Counted from the stretch's first letter, positions 25,626 through 39,569 are shown. The stretch: 64,000 nt of DNA from Micromonospora inositola (GCF_900090285.1 NZ_LT607754.1:806001-870000), one strand, 5' to 3'. Made by a program: numbers and translations. The notes: generated by a model from the sequence alone, not told the origin.

Positions 25626-26501
25626 CTAGACCCGCAGGTAGAAGCGGAGCGTGATCCAGCCGGTGACCGCGCTGAACAGGGCGCCGACGCCGGCCATGAT
25701 CGGGAACATCAGCAAGAGGTCGCCCCAGGAGACCGGCGTGATCAGGCCCTCCAGGGCGGCCAGCGAGCCGCCGCCGCCGAAGTACTTCCCGGCCACCAGG
25801 AACGTCAGGGCGAGGATCGAGCCGATCAGACCGGCGACCACCGCCTCCAGCACGAACGGCGCCTGGATGAACCAGTTGGAGGCACCGACCAGCTTCATGA
25901 CCGCGACCTCACGCCGCTTGCTGTACGCGGCGACCTGGATGGTGTTCGCCACCAGGAGCAGCGCGGCGGCGGCCATGAACACCGCGATGACCAGCGCGAA
26001 GGTCTGGATGCCGGTGAGGACGCCGAAGACCTTGTCGAGCAGCTTGCTCTGGTCGACGATCTCGTCGACCCCCTCGGTGTCCTTGTACTGGTCGTAGATG
26101 TTCTTGTACTGCTCGGGGTTGACCAGCTTGAGCCGGAACGACTCGGGCAGCTGCTCCGGCTTGACCGCGTTCACCAGGTCCGGAGCGTCCTGGTACATCT
26201 CCTGGAAGCGCTTGTACGCCTCGTCCTTGTTGACGTACGTGACCTCCTTCACCAGGGGGTCGCTCTTCAGCTTGGCGTCCAGATCGGTGCGCTGCTGCTC
26301 GTTGACGTCGGTCTTCAGGAAGATCGAGACCTCGACGTTCTCGTAGTAGAGGTCCTTCATGTCGCCGACCTTCTGGAACAGCAGGCCGGCGCCACCCAGC
26401 ATGAACAGCGACACCGCCATGGTGATGATCATGGCGATGGTCATGGTGACGTTGCGCCACAGTCCGACCAGGACCTCGGACAGGACGTATTTCATCCGCA
26501 T
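25626..26501 (-). CDS. ftsX: cell-division ABC-type permease subunit FtsX
   Basis: 291 aa with the FtsX layout: cytosolic N-terminus MRMKYVLSEVLVGLWRNV, first membrane helix (about 17-45), a large extracellular domain (about 45-165), then three helices with KRREVAVMKLVGASNWFIQA after the second. FtsEX opens peptidoglycan hydrolases (RipC-type in actinobacteria) through the extracellular domain. GGAGG lies 8 bases before ATG 26501. It follows ftsE by 70 bp and is co-transcribed with it. Confidence 0.96.
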   Translation of the reverse strand: MRMKYVLSEVLVGLWRNVTMTIAMIITMAVSLFMLGGAGLLFQKVGDMKDLYYENVEVSIFLKTDVNEQQRTDLDAKLKSDPLVKEVTYVNKDEAYKRFQEMYQDAPDLVNAVKPEQLPESFRLKLVNPEQYKNIYDQYKDTEGVDEIVDQSKLLDKVFGVLTGIQTFALVIAVFMAAAALLLVANTIQVAAYSKRREVAVMKLVGASNWFIQAPFVLEAVVAGLIGSILALTFLVAGKYFGGGGSLAALEGLITPVSWGDLLLMFPIMAGVGALFSAVTGWITLRFYLRV

Positions 26502-26571
26502 CGGGTGTTCCTCCGGCTCTCCGGCATGAGGTGTTCGTCGTCAGGATGTACGGCAGGGGTGGAGCGCCGGC

Positions 26572-27252
26572 TCACCCGTAGACGCCGCGGGCCTGGTCGC
26601 GCACGATGCGGCCGCTCTCGATCTCGACGACCCGGCGACGCATCTGGTTCACGATGTTGGAGTCGTGCGTGACCATCACGACGGTCGTGCCGGTGCGGTT
26701 GATCCGGTCCAGCAGGCGCATGATCTCGACCGAGGTGTCCGGGTCCAGGTTTCCCGTCGGCTCGTCCGCGAGCAGGATCAGCGGACGGTTCACGAACGCC
26801 CGGGCGACGGCCACGCGCTGCTGCTCACCACCGGAGAGCTCGTGCGGGTAGCGGTGCTCCTTGCCACCGAGCCCGACCAGCTCCAGCACCTCGGGTACGA
26901 CCCGGCGGGCGACCGCCTTGGTCTTGCCGATCACCTCGAGGGCGAACGCCACGTTCTCGTACGCGGTGCGGTTGGGCAGCAGCCGGAAGTCCTGGAAGAC
27001 ACAGCCGATGGAACGCCGGAAGTGGGGTCGCTTCCAGGAGCGCATCGTCGTGACGTCCCTGCCGTTCACGACGACCCGACCCTTGTTGGGGCTGACCTCG
27101 TGCAGCAGCATCTTGATGATCGTGGACTTGCCGGAGCCGGATGGACCGATGAAGAAGACGAACTCGCCCTTCTCGATCGAGACGGACACGTTGTCGAGCG
27201 AAGGCCGGGACGCCTTCGGGTACGTCTTCGTCACTTGCTCAAGCTGAATCAC
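26572..27252 (-). CDS. ftsE: cell-division ATP-binding protein FtsE
   Basis: 226-aa ABC ATPase. Walker [10 protein letters not shown] at 36-44, Q-loop [13 protein letters not shown], signature [14 protein letters not shown], Walker [14 protein letters not shown] and the switch histidine in [11 protein letters not shown] are all intact. It drives FtsX. GTG 27252 ([13 protein letters not shown]) gives the family N-terminus; the upstream frame has no such match. Confidence 0.97.
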   Translation of the reverse strand: MIQLEQVTKTYPKASRPSLDNVSVSIEKGEFVFFIGPSGSGKSTIIKMLLHEVSPNKGRVVVNGRDVTTMRSWKRPHFRRSIGCVFQDFRLLPNRTAYENVAFALEVIGKTKAVARRVVPEVLELVGLGGKEHRYPHELSGGEQQRVAVARAFVNRPLILLADEPTGNLDPDTSVEIMRLLDRINRTGTTVVMVTHDSNIVNQMRRRVVEIESGRIVRDQARGVYG

Positions 27253-27370
27253 GGGTCGGAAGTCTACGCGGTGTAACCGGAGAGCCAAGCCCCCCGCCCC
27301 CCTGGAGCGAGTCGCGTCATCTATTTGGTGCCTGATGTGGAGATCGATGACGCGCTCCGCCCGCAGGTGA

Positions 27371-28492
27371 TCACGCAGCGTCGCCGGCCATCTGCTGCTG
27401 CTTGCGCCAGCGGATGCCCGCCTCGATGAAGCTGTCCAGTTCGCCGTCGAAGACCGCGGACGGATTGCCCGTCTCCTGCTCCGTACGCAGATCCTTCACC
27501 ATCTGATAAGGGTGCAGGACGTACGACCGCATCTGGTCGCCCCACGACCCGGCGGCTTCGGTCTTCAGGCCCGCCATCTTGGCCTGCTCCTCCTGGCGCT
27601 TGCGCTCCAGCAGCCGGGCCTGGAGCACCCGCAGCGCGGAGGCCTTGTTCTGCAGCTGGGACTTCTCGTTCTGGCAGGTGACCACGATGCCGGTCGGGAT
27701 GTGGGTGATCCGCACCGCCGAGTCGGTGGTGTTGACGCTCTGCCCACCGGGGCCCGAGGAGCGGTAGACGTCGATCCGCATCTCGTTCTCGGGGATGTCG
27801 ATGTGGTCGGTCTGCTCCACCACCGGCAGCACCTCGACGCCGGCGAAGCTGGTCTGCCGGCGGCCCTGGTTGTCGAACGGGCTGATCCGGACCAGGCGGT
27901 GGGTGCCCGACTCGACGCTGAGCGTGCCGTACGCGTAGGGCACCTTCACCGTGAAGGTGGCGGACTTGAGGCCGGCCTCCTCGGCGTACGAGGTCTCGTA
28001 GACCTCGGTCGGGTAGCCGTGCCGCTCGGCCCAGCGCAGGTACATCCGGAGCAGCATCTCGGCGAAGTCCGCCGCGTCCACGCCGCCGGCGCCGGCGCGG
28101 ATGGCGACCAGCGCCTCCCGCGAGTCGTACTCGCCGGAGAGCAGGGTGCGGACCTCCATCTCCTGGATGGCCTTGGTCAACCCGGCGATCTCGCTCTCGA
28201 CCTCGGAGAGCACCCCCGGGTCGGACTCCGCCTCGGCCAGCTCCAGCAGCACGCCGGCGTCGTCGAGCCGGGACCGGAGGCTGCCGAGCTTGCTGATCTC
28301 GCCGTTGACGTACGACAGCTGCGAGGTCACCTGCTGGGCCTTGGCCTGGTCGTCCCACAGGTCCGGCGCGGACGCCTGCTCCTCGAGCCGGGCCTTTTCC
28401 TCGTGCAGCCGGTCCAGGTTGAGGACGGCCTCGATGTTGCGGAGGGTGGCGTCGAGTTCCTTGAGCTGTTCGGCGTAATCGGCAGCGGTCAC
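27371..28492 (-). CDS. prfB: peptide chain release factor 2
   Basis: 373 aa. The GGQ loop [13 protein letters not shown] at about 246-258 triggers peptidyl-tRNA hydrolysis; the RF2 stop-codon tripeptide SPF is at 204-206. It reads UGA and UAA. The gene is one uninterrupted frame: the in-frame UGA and frameshift site that control prfB in Escherichia coli are absent, as in many actinobacteria. GTG 28492 ([13 protein letters not shown]) is preferred; TTG 28501 is in frame. It leads the prfB-ftsE-ftsX-smpB-ssrA block. Confidence 0.96.
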   Translation of the reverse strand: MTAADYAEQLKELDATLRNIEAVLNLDRLHEEKARLEEQASAPDLWDDQAKAQQVTSQLSYVNGEISKLGSLRSRLDDAGVLLELAEAESDPGVLSEVESEIAGLTKAIQEMEVRTLLSGEYDSREALVAIRAGAGGVDAADFAEMLLRMYLRWAERHGYPTEVYETSYAEEAGLKSATFTVKVPYAYGTLSVESGTHRLVRISPFDNQGRRQTSFAGVEVLPVVEQTDHIDIPENEMRIDVYRSSGPGGQSVNTTDSAVRITHIPTGIVVTCQNEKSQLQNKASALRVLQARLLERKRQEEQAKMAGLKTEAAGSWGDQMRSYVLHPYQMVKDLRTEQETGNPSAVFDGELDSFIEAGIRWRKQQQMAGDAA

Positions 28493-28557
28493 GACAGACA
28501 AGCGTACTTGGCTCCGTGCGGTCCGTTCACCTCAGCCGCCCGACCCGCCGGGGCAGG

Positions 28558-29073
28558 TCAGCCGACCGGGGCGCTCTTGAGCCAGGACAGGGCGGCCTTG
28601 TGGTAGGCGACGGCGAACTCCAGCGCGCTGGCGTCGTAGGTGTCGCCTTCCTTCTTGGCGTTCTTCACCTGCTCCCGGACCGCCGCGAGGGCCTCGGTGT
28701 GGTACTCGTTCGCCGAGGCGTACAGGCTCTTCAGCTGGCTCGCCGAGTGCAGGTTGCCGAAGGCGATCCGCAGCGCGATCGGGTTGCGGATGGTGTCCCG
28801 CCCGGGATTCTCGGCCAGCCAGCGGGAAAATGTCCGTTTCCCGGCCGCGGTGATCGAGTACGGCTGACTCATCCGCGGCCCGGGCTTGCCGAGCCGCACG
28901 AAACCCCGCTCGGCCAGCACCGGCAACTCGCGGTAGACCTGACTGCGGGTCATCGACCAGTACGGCGCCAACCGCCGTTCAGCGGCGGCCATCAGCTGGC
29001 CGCCTGTCATCGGGCCCTCGTGCAGCAGGCCCAGCAGGGCCGCCGCCGTGGGGTTGACTCCGGATTCCGCCAT
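28558..29073 (-). CDS. PadR-family transcriptional regulator
   Basis: 171 aa. The N-terminal winged helix runs from AALLGLLHEGPMTGGQLMAA through MTRSQVYRELPVLAERGFV to QPYSITAAGKRTFSRWLAEN, followed by a helical dimerisation domain (about 100-165). PadR proteins are mostly ligand-responsive repressors acting on nearby genes. ATG 29073 (MAESGVNPT) is used; AGAGGG lies very close to it. Its likely targets are its own promoter, the P5C dehydrogenase gene upstream, or genes outside the unit; the sequence does not decide. Confidence 0.9.
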   Translation of the reverse strand: MAESGVNPTAAALLGLLHEGPMTGGQLMAAAERRLAPYWSMTRSQVYRELPVLAERGFVRLGKPGPRMSQPYSITAAGKRTFSRWLAENPGRDTIRNPIALRIAFGNLHSASQLKSLYASANEYHTEALAAVREQVKNAKKEGDTYDASALEFAVAYHKAALSWLKSAPVG

Positions 29074-29264
29074 GCCCTCTAAGCTGCCACTTTGCCGACC
29101 CGGCGTCCAGGATTTGCCGTTTTCGCCACCCGATGGGGCTTCCAATGTGCACTGTCGGCGGGCGACAGTCCGCCGAGGACCATCGATGCCCTCCACCGGA
29201 CGTCGATCCGGGGCCCGGCCGAGCCGCCGGTGACGCTCCGCGCGCCACCGGCGGCCGCCGCGGT

Positions 29265-30893
<1,629 letters not shown>

Positions 30894-31334
30894 CACAGGC
30901 TCCTGTGCGATCTCGACGGCGGTGGCGAAACCGGACCCGCGGGCACCGACCGGACGGCCGGACGCCGGGCGCCGCGCGGTGAACCGGTCGCGGCGGCGGG
31001 ACCTGCGCCGATTCTTTCATGCGACCCCCCTCGGGCCACCCCACCCCGGCTTCCGCGCCCCACACCCGCCGCTCCTCTCGCGGATCATCGGGACGGACCA
31101 CCGCACAGCGGACCGTAGACAGGAACGGCCGCAGAGGCGGTGAACCGTCGGCTGGAAGGACAATATTCCTCCGATCCTTCGGTCACCGCCGAAGGCGCTG
31201 GGAGCGGCCGCTACTACGCCCGGCCGTGGGGGCGGCGGCGGGCGCGGAGGAGGACGGGCCCCGACGCGTACCCTGGAGGGCCGGTGACCTGCCCGGCCGT
31301 CGCGGCCGATCCGGCGTCCGTCGAAGGGGAGACG
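30894..31334. other. long divergent promoter region
   Basis: 441 bp between pruA (minus) and a membrane-protein gene (plus). The half next to pruA is C-rich. At 31156-31169 lies the near-palindrome AGGACAATATTCCT, the only A+T-rich patch, which may be a regulator site. TACCCT near 31269 could be a -10 for the plus-strand gene. No coding signal. Confidence 0.4.
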
Positions 31335-32381
31335 ATGAGCAACCAGCCCGGCAGCTTCACGGCCGCGGAACCGGACCAGCCCACGGCCGCCCCGCCCGAA
31401 GAGGCCGCCCCGGTCGACGTGGCCGGCGAGGCCGTCGCGGCGCCGGTGGGCAGCGCACGGGCCACGTTCGCGCCCGGCGCGCTGGTGCTCGCGCTGGTGG
31501 CCGTCGGCTGGCTGGCGGCGATGCTCTGGTCGACCCGGGCCGCGATCCACTCGGCCGCGGCCGGCCTCACCGCGATCAGCCTCTCCGCGTACGCGCTGCC
31601 CGGCGTCATCTCGGCGGCGCTGGTCGCCGGCGCCGCGGTCGCCCTGGCGGTGACCAACCCGCTGACGCGGCGCACCGAACGCGCCACCCTGCGCTTCCTC
31701 GCCGCCGTCGGCGCCGGCCTGCTGGTCGGGTTGGCCGCCGCGGTGGCGATCAACCTGACCTACGCCGACAACGCGACCACCAACACGATCGCCGGCACCA
31801 CCGCGGCGGCCGCCATCATCGGCGGCGCGGTGGCCGGCGCCCGCAACGCCCGGGTGGTCGGCGCGATCGCGACCGCCGCGCTCGCCGCGCTGATCTTCGT
31901 GGTGGCCTTCAGCCGCGCCCGCGACCCGCTCTCCGACCTGTTCGGCGCGGGCGACACCCAGGAGTCGGTGGTCAGCGCCGCGAAGTGGGTCTCCCGGACC
32001 GAGTCCCTGCTGGTCGGGCTGCTCGCCGGACTGGCGGCCTTCGGCTACCTGACCTGGTCGCGCCGCCGGGCCCGCCGGGACCCGGCAGCGCCGCAGCCGC
32101 GCTGGCCGGCCTACCTGCTCGCCGGGGCGGGACCCGGCCTGCTCCTGCTGCTCACCGAGGTGATCATCCGGGTCGGCGGCCGGACGCTGCTCGACCTGGC
32201 CGCCGCGCTCAGCGACGCGGACGGGGTCGCGCAGACCGCGCTCGGCACCTCGCGGGTGGACAACGGCATCTGGGTGCTGTTCGTCGGGGCGCTGACCACG
32301 CTCATCGCCTTCGGCCGCACCCTCGGCCCGGCGGCCGGCGCGGACGAGGCCGAACCGGCCGAGGACGAGCCGGCCCGCTGA
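31335..32381 (+). CDS. multi-pass membrane protein of unknown function
   Basis: 348 aa. A Pro/Ala/Glu-rich N-terminal tail of ~40 residues is followed by about eight hydrophobic segments, with the conserved-looking loop RDPLSDLFGAGDTQESVVSA in the middle and an acidic tail (ADEAEPAEDEPAR). I do not recognise the family. ATG 31335 (MSNQPGSF) has GAAGGGGAG just upstream, far better than in-frame starts further left. It is convergent with the DUF6912 gene. Confidence 0.75.
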   Translation: MSNQPGSFTAAEPDQPTAAPPEEAAPVDVAGEAVAAPVGSARATFAPGALVLALVAVGWLAAMLWSTRAAIHSAAAGLTAISLSAYALPGVISAALVAGAAVALAVTNPLTRRTERATLRFLAAVGAGLLVGLAAAVAINLTYADNATTNTIAGTTAAAAIIGGAVAGARNARVVGAIATAALAALIFVVAFSRARDPLSDLFGAGDTQESVVSAAKWVSRTESLLVGLLAGLAAFGYLTWSRRRARRDPAAPQPRWPAYLLAGAGPGLLLLLTEVIIRVGGRTLLDLAAALSDADGVAQTALGTSRVDNGIWVLFVGALTTLIAFGRTLGPAAGADEAEPAEDEPAR

Positions 32382-32411
32382 GGTCCCCCGGCCGGCGGGC
32401 CGGGGCAGCGG

Positions 32412-32921
32412 TCAGGTGACCGAGCGGAGCAACAGGTCCAGCTCGGTCACGTCGTACCACTCCAGCTCGTGGTCCTCCGCGCCGTCGACGGTGAACTGGG
32501 CGTCCGGGTCACCGGCCTGCGCCTCGGCGACCACCTCGGCGGCGGCGGCCACGTCGTCCACCGCCTCCGCGCCGTCGACGTGGATCGCGGCGACCGCGGT
32601 CACCGGCACCGGCCCGGTCAACCGGACCAGGCTGGACCCGAGCTCACCGTCGACCCGATCGACCGCCGAGGCCGGCACGTCCAGCGAGACCACCACCCGA
32701 CGGCGGGGCGCTGCCGGGTCGGCCCGGAGCAGAAGCAGCGCGTCCTGCGCGGCCCGGGTGAAGGCGACGTACTCCAGCTCCTCCTCGTCACCCTCGGCGT
32801 ACCACTCGCGCAGCTGGGGGGTGACCGCGTGCGCCTCGCCATCGGCGAGTCCCTGCTCGCGCAGCCGCGACAGCATCGGGAGGGTCGCCGGCACGTACAC
32901 CCGGACAAGCTCGTCGGTCAC
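32412..32921 (-). CDS. DUF6912 family protein
   Basis: 169 aa. The N-terminus [19 protein letters not shown] and later [20 protein letters not shown] and [20 protein letters not shown] are typical of this actinobacterial family of small, acidic, cytosolic proteins. Function is unknown. GTG 32921 has GGGGAG at a good distance. Single gene. Confidence 0.8.
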   Translation of the reverse strand: MTDELVRVYVPATLPMLSRLREQGLADGEAHAVTPQLREWYAEGDEEELEYVAFTRAAQDALLLLRADPAAPRRRVVVSLDVPASAVDRVDGELGSSLVRLTGPVPVTAVAAIHVDGAEAVDDVAAAAEVVAEAQAGDPDAQFTVDGAEDHELEWYDVTELDLLLRSVT

Positions 32922-33097
32922 CGGTGTCTCCCCTGCTCAGACCCGGACCGACGGACGCCGGCCCCGGGCGCCGATCATGCCGTACGCCGTGACCGTCATA
33001 CACCTTGCACCCGCCCGGGAGAAGTTCCCCGCCGGTGTGTCCCGTCGGCCGGCGCCCGACCCGGCGGGGACGCGGCTGGGTCTGCGACGCCACTGAT

Positions 33098-33124
33098 GGC
33101 AAACTGAGGCAAACGACGTCAACC
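33098..33124 (+). promoter_or_regulatory. 10-bp-phased GGCAAAC repeats before the HTH gene
   Basis: GGCAAAC at 33098-33104 and 33108-33114, then the weaker GTCAACC at 33118-33124 (5 of 7), all exactly 10 bp apart, ending 13 bp before the start of the small HTH gene. Direct repeats on one face of the helix are the kind of site used by proteins that bind head-to-tail, such as BldC. Confidence 0.55.
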
Positions 33125-33137
33125 CCGGGAGTTCGCC

Positions 33138-33365
33138 GTGGAGCCGAGGTTCCTGCTCCTGTCCGACGTGGCCGCGGAGCTCAACGTCTCGGACTCGCAG
33201 GTCTACCACATGGTGCGCAGCGGGGAGCTGCCCGCGATCAAGATCGGCGGCCGGGGCCAGTGGCGGGTCGAGCGCGCCCGGCTGGAGGAGTACATCCAGC
33301 AGAAGTACGCCGAGACCGCCGAATGGGTACGCGGAAACCCGCTCACCGACCGCGACGGCGAATGA
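33138..33365 (+). CDS. small excisionase/BldC-like winged-HTH DNA-binding protein
   Basis: 75 aa. FLLLSDVAAELNVSDSQVYH is the helix-turn-helix, followed by the wing LPAIKIGGRGQWRVERARLE and a short C-terminal helix IQQKYAETAEWVRGNP. This is the MerR-like DNA-binding domain without an effector domain, as in Xis and BldC, but the sequence is not that of BldC itself. It is a stable core gene here, not next to an integrase. The phased GGCAAAC repeats before it and before the next gene suggest autoregulation. GTG 33138 is the only good start. Confidence 0.85.
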   Translation: MEPRFLLLSDVAAELNVSDSQVYHMVRSGELPAIKIGGRGQWRVERARLEEYIQQKYAETAEWVRGNPLTDRDGE

Positions 33366-33415
33366 CGCGGCATTGACGACGGACACTTCCCTGCCGGAAA
33401 CTGGAGACTGTCGGA

Positions 33416-33432
33416 GGCAAACGAAGGCAAAC
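33416..33432 (+). promoter_or_regulatory. second pair of phased GGCAAAC repeats
   Basis: GGCAAAC at 33416-33422 and 33426-33432, again exactly 10 bp apart with a 3-bp spacer, directly before the ribosome site of the Rv3235-like gene. It repeats the arrangement found before the HTH gene. Confidence 0.55.
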
Positions 33433-33452
33433 GCAAGGAGCAGAGGTTGAGG

Positions 33453-34049
33453 ATGGTCGACACTCGCCGCCCAGCGGCACCGCGCCCGCCGGTCCGCCTC
33501 CGCCCCGCGCCACCGATAGACCCGCCGTGCGTCGACGAGGGCGAACCCTGGTTCCGCCCGGGCGCGGACCAGCTCACCCTCGACCTGTTCGACCCTCGCC
33601 GACGCGATCCCGGCCGCCCGGTGGGGCGCCACGTCGACGTCCGCCCGACCCCCGCCGGGCCCGGGCGCCGCGCTGGCGGGCCACCGGCCGCCGCCCTGGT
33701 CACCGCCACGCCGGCGGCCACCCGGGCGGCACACCGGTTCGTCCGCACCTTCCTGGAGATCGTCAACGGTTACCGGCCGCCCGGGCAGCTCCGGCCGCTC
33801 AGCGACCCCGCCGCGGCGACGGAGGTCGCGGCCGAACTCGCCCGCGCCGCCCAACGCGTCGGCCCGGTACGCCGCCGGTCGACGCGCCCGGTGCTCCGGC
33901 TCCGCCGGCTGCGCGTCTGCGAGCCACGGGCCGGGGCGGTGGAGGCGGCCGCGGTGCTCACCGGAGCCGGCGGCGCCAGCTGGGCGATCGCCCTCCGGCT
34001 GGAACACCGCCGCGGCAACTGGCTCTGCACCACCCTCCAGGTCCTCTGA
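33453..34049 (+). CDS. Rv3235-family protein
   Basis: 198 aa. A basic, Pro-rich N-terminal half (about 1-90) precedes a compact C-terminal domain that begins AATRAAHRFVRTFLEIVNGY and ends ASWAIALRLEHRRGNWLCTTLQVL, the hallmark of the family of Mycobacterium tuberculosis Rv3235. As there, it lies beside secA. Function unknown; no membrane segment. ATG 33453 is used; TTG 33447, two codons earlier, is 6 bases from AAGGAG and also possible. Confidence 0.8.
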   Translation: MVDTRRPAAPRPPVRLRPAPPIDPPCVDEGEPWFRPGADQLTLDLFDPRRRDPGRPVGRHVDVRPTPAGPGRRAGGPPAAALVTATPAATRAAHRFVRTFLEIVNGYRPPGQLRPLSDPAAATEVAAELARAAQRVGPVRRRSTRPVLRLRRLRVCEPRAGAVEAAAVLTGAGGASWAIALRLEHRRGNWLCTTLQVL

Positions 34050-34099
34050 CCCAGCACCCCACGTCACAGGCCCCGTCGCAGCCGGGGGTGGAGACGCGG

Positions 34100-34131
34100 A
34101 CGGGCCCCGGCCGTTCCCGGCCGGGGCCCGT
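34100..34131. terminator. bidirectional terminator between Rv3235-like gene and secA
   Basis: Perfect 14-bp stem ACGGGCCCCGGCCG / CGGCCGGGGCCCGT with a TTCC tetraloop, between two convergent genes. Confidence 0.85.
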
Positions 34132-34147
34132 CGTTGCTGCGGGTTGC

Positions 34148-37066
<2,919 letters not shown>

Positions 37067-37226
37067 GGATCAACGCTCCCCTAGACAGTCTCGAACCATC
37101 GTAGGCGCTCCGCCGCGGCGATGGTCACTGGTGGCGGCGGTCCGGGACAGCGAAACCGACATAACGCGCGGCCCACGCCCTGACCGGCGGTTATCGGGTT
37201 ACGCCCAACGCGAACGATCCGGCACG

Positions 37227-38393
37227 ATGGCTCGGATGGAGCCTGTGGAGATCACCGAGGACGGCCTGCTGCTGCGACCCTGGCGGGCGGAGGACGCCGA
37301 CGCGGTGCACCGCGCCTGCCAGGATCCGGACATCCAGCGCTGGACCACCGTACCTCGCCCGTACCTGCCCGAACACGCCCTCGGGTTCGTCACCGAGATC
37401 AGCGGCAGGGCCTGGGCGGACGGCACCGAGGCGCCGTTCGCGGTCTGCGACGCCGGCACCGGTGAGCTGCTCGCCTCGGTCGGCCTGGTCTCCGTCGACC
37501 GGGGTCTGGACTCCGCCGAGGTGGGCTACTGGACCGCGCCCTGGGCCCGCGGCCGGGGCGTCGCGGTGCGGGCCACCCGGGCGGTCGCCCGCTGGGCGTT
37601 CGACGCGCTGAAGCTGCGGCGGATCATCTGGCAGGCCGAGGTCGGCAACCACGCCTCCCGCCTGGTGGCGCTCCGGGCCGGCTTCCGGGTCGAGGGCGAA
37701 CTGCGACTGGCCCATCCGGCGGTCGACGGTCGCCCGGAGGGCTGGATCGGCTCGCTCTTCCCGGACGAACTGGCCGCGCCGGGCGAGCCCACGCCGGCCG
37801 GCCCGGACACCCTCCAGGCCCGCCGGGCCGCCGTCTTCGGCCGGCCACAGCCCGTCCTCTTCGCCACCGCCGGCGCCACCGAGCTGCGGCTGCGGCCGAT
37901 GGAGGAGCGGGACCTCGACGCGGTCGTGGAGACCTGCCGGGACGAGGACACCGTCCGGTGGACGACCGTGCCGCACCCGTACCAGCGCTCGCACGCCGAG
38001 GGCTACCTGCGCGACGTCGCCGGCGCCGCCTGGGCGCGGGGCACCGGCGCGTACTTCGCCATCGCCGACGCCCACGACCGGTACGCCGGCTCGCTCGACC
38101 TGCGGCTCTCCACCGCCGACCCGCTCGTTGCCGACGTGGGCTTCATGACCGCGCCGCACGCCCGCGGGCGCGGCTTCATGCCGGCCGCGCTGACCACGGT
38201 CAGCACCTGGGGTTTCACCACCCTCGGCCTGGCCCGGGTGGAGTGGCGGGCCAACGTGGGCAACACCGCGTCCCGGCGGGTCGCGGAGAAGGCAGGCTTC
38301 GTCTTCGAGGGCACCGCCCGCGCCGGCGTGCAGCACCGGGGCGAACGGCTGGACGCCTGGGTCGCGGCGCTGATCCCGGAGGACCTGACGTGA
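37227..38393 (+). CDS. tandem GNAT acetyltransferase
   Basis: 388 aa made of two GNAT domains. Each shows the acetyl-CoA loop after a beta-strand: VGYWTAPWARGRGVAVRATR (first, about 95-115) and VGFMTAPHARGRGFMPAALT (second, about 300-320), and each starts with a RimJ/RimL-like strand-helix (LLLRPWRAEDADAVHRACQD; LRLRPMEERDLDAVVETCRD). They resemble each other, so the gene arose by internal duplication. Substrate (protein N-terminus or small molecule) unknown. ATG 37227 or 37236. It overlaps the next gene by GTGA. Confidence 0.88.
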   Translation: MARMEPVEITEDGLLLRPWRAEDADAVHRACQDPDIQRWTTVPRPYLPEHALGFVTEISGRAWADGTEAPFAVCDAGTGELLASVGLVSVDRGLDSAEVGYWTAPWARGRGVAVRATRAVARWAFDALKLRRIIWQAEVGNHASRLVALRAGFRVEGELRLAHPAVDGRPEGWIGSLFPDELAAPGEPTPAGPDTLQARRAAVFGRPQPVLFATAGATELRLRPMEERDLDAVVETCRDEDTVRWTTVPHPYQRSHAEGYLRDVAGAAWARGTGAYFAIADAHDRYAGSLDLRLSTADPLVADVGFMTAPHARGRGFMPAALTTVSTWGFTTLGLARVEWRANVGNTASRRVAEKAGFVFEGTARAGVQHRGERLDAWVAALIPEDLT

Positions 38394-39505
38394 CGCCGGC
38401 GGTGATCGAGTCCGACGAGGTCCGGCTGCGGCTGTTCCGCGACGACGACGTGGCGGGCACCGCGGCCGGCTGCGCCGACCCGCTCACCCAGCGGTTCATC
38501 TCCGGCCTGCCCGACCCGTACACCGAGGAGACCGCCCGCTGGTGGATCACCGAGGGCGCGCCCGCGGCCTGGACCGGCGGCGGCTGCGCGTACGCGATCG
38601 CGGATCCGGCCACCGACCGGCTGCTCGGCGGCGTCGGCCTGAGCCAGGTGGTGCACTACCGCGCGCAGGCGGAGATCGGCTACTGGGTGGCGCCGTGGGC
38701 GCGGGGTCGCGGCGTGGCGAGCGCCGCCACCCGCGCCCTCGCCGGGCACGCGTTCGCCACCGGGACCGCCCGGCTGGAGCTGCTCACCCACCCGGAGAAC
38801 ACGGCCAGCCAGCGGGTCGCCCTCGCTGCCGGCTTCCGGCACGAGGGGGTACGCCGGTCCGCCGGCCCGGTCCGTGGGGGTGGCCGGCACGACCTGATCG
38901 CCTGGGTACGCCTCGCCGACGACCCGACCGGACCGGCCGCCCGGCTCCTGCCCGACCTGCCCGACGGTCGGCTCACCGACGGCGTGGTGACCCTGCGCCG
39001 GCTGGGCCCGGACGACGTGGACGCGATGTACCGGCTGCACACCCGGCCCGAGGTGGTGGCGAACCGGGTACCGCCGGCGCCGCCCACCCGGGCGGCGATC
39101 GAGCGGCGCTGTCGGCGGGCGGAGAGCCACTGGCTGGCCGGCGCCTCCGCCGACTTCGCCGTGCTTGACGCGGCGACCGGCGCGGTGGCCGGCGGCTGCG
39201 CGCTGGTGTACGACGAACCGTCGACCGGCCAGGCGATGGTCGGCTACAGCCTGCTGCCGGAGGCCCGCGGCCGAGGGCTGGCCACCCGGACCGTGCGGCT
39301 CCTCGCCGGCTGGGCGTTCGGCGTCGGGCTGGCCCGGCTCTGGGCCGGCACCCGGCCGGAGAACCTCGCCTCCCGGCGGGTGCTGGAGAAGGTCGGCTTC
39401 CGCCGGGAGGGGCTCACCCGGGGCCGGCTCCCCGGCCCGGACGACACCCGGGTCGACTCCGTCCTGTACGGCCTGCTCGCCACCGACCTGCCGGCGGCGC
39501 GCTGA
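38390..39505 (+). CDS. second tandem GNAT acetyltransferase
   Basis: 371 aa, again two GNAT domains: IGYWVAPWARGRGVASAATR in the first half and VGYSLLPEARGRGLATRTVR in the second. GTG 38390 overlaps the stop of the preceding gene (GTGA), and GGAGG lies 7 bases upstream inside that gene, so the two are translationally coupled. Together the pair encodes four related GNAT domains, perhaps acting as one complex. Substrate unknown. Confidence 0.88.
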   Translation: MTPAVIESDEVRLRLFRDDDVAGTAAGCADPLTQRFISGLPDPYTEETARWWITEGAPAAWTGGGCAYAIADPATDRLLGGVGLSQVVHYRAQAEIGYWVAPWARGRGVASAATRALAGHAFATGTARLELLTHPENTASQRVALAAGFRHEGVRRSAGPVRGGGRHDLIAWVRLADDPTGPAARLLPDLPDGRLTDGVVTLRRLGPDDVDAMYRLHTRPEVVANRVPPAPPTRAAIERRCRRAESHWLAGASADFAVLDAATGAVAGGCALVYDEPSTGQAMVGYSLLPEARGRGLATRTVRLLAGWAFGVGLARLWAGTRPENLASRRVLEKVGFRREGLTRGRLPGPDDTRVDSVLYGLLATDLPAAR

Positions 39506-39510
39506 GACGC

Positions 39511-39540
39511 GGAGCCGTGGTGGTCGACCACCACGGCTCC
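39511..39540. terminator. 30-bp perfect palindrome, bidirectional terminator
   Basis: GGAGCCGTGGTGGTC followed by its exact reverse complement with no spacer. It lies between convergent genes (GNAT pair and hpf), where a terminator is expected. In RNA the centre must open into a small loop. Confidence 0.75.
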
Positions 39541-39569
39541 GCGGCCGGTGTGTCAGGAGTGGTCAGGGG

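Noticed and set aside
27371..28501. Programmed frameshift in prfB
   Set aside because: The reading frame is continuous and lacks an early in-frame UGA.
33138..33365. Calling the small HTH gene bldC or a phage excisionase
   Set aside because: The sequence differs from BldC beyond the shared fold, and no integrase lies near; only the DNA-binding class is supported.
39511..39540. 30-bp palindrome as a protein-binding operator
   Set aside because: It lies between two gene ends rather than at a promoter, so a terminator is the simpler reading.
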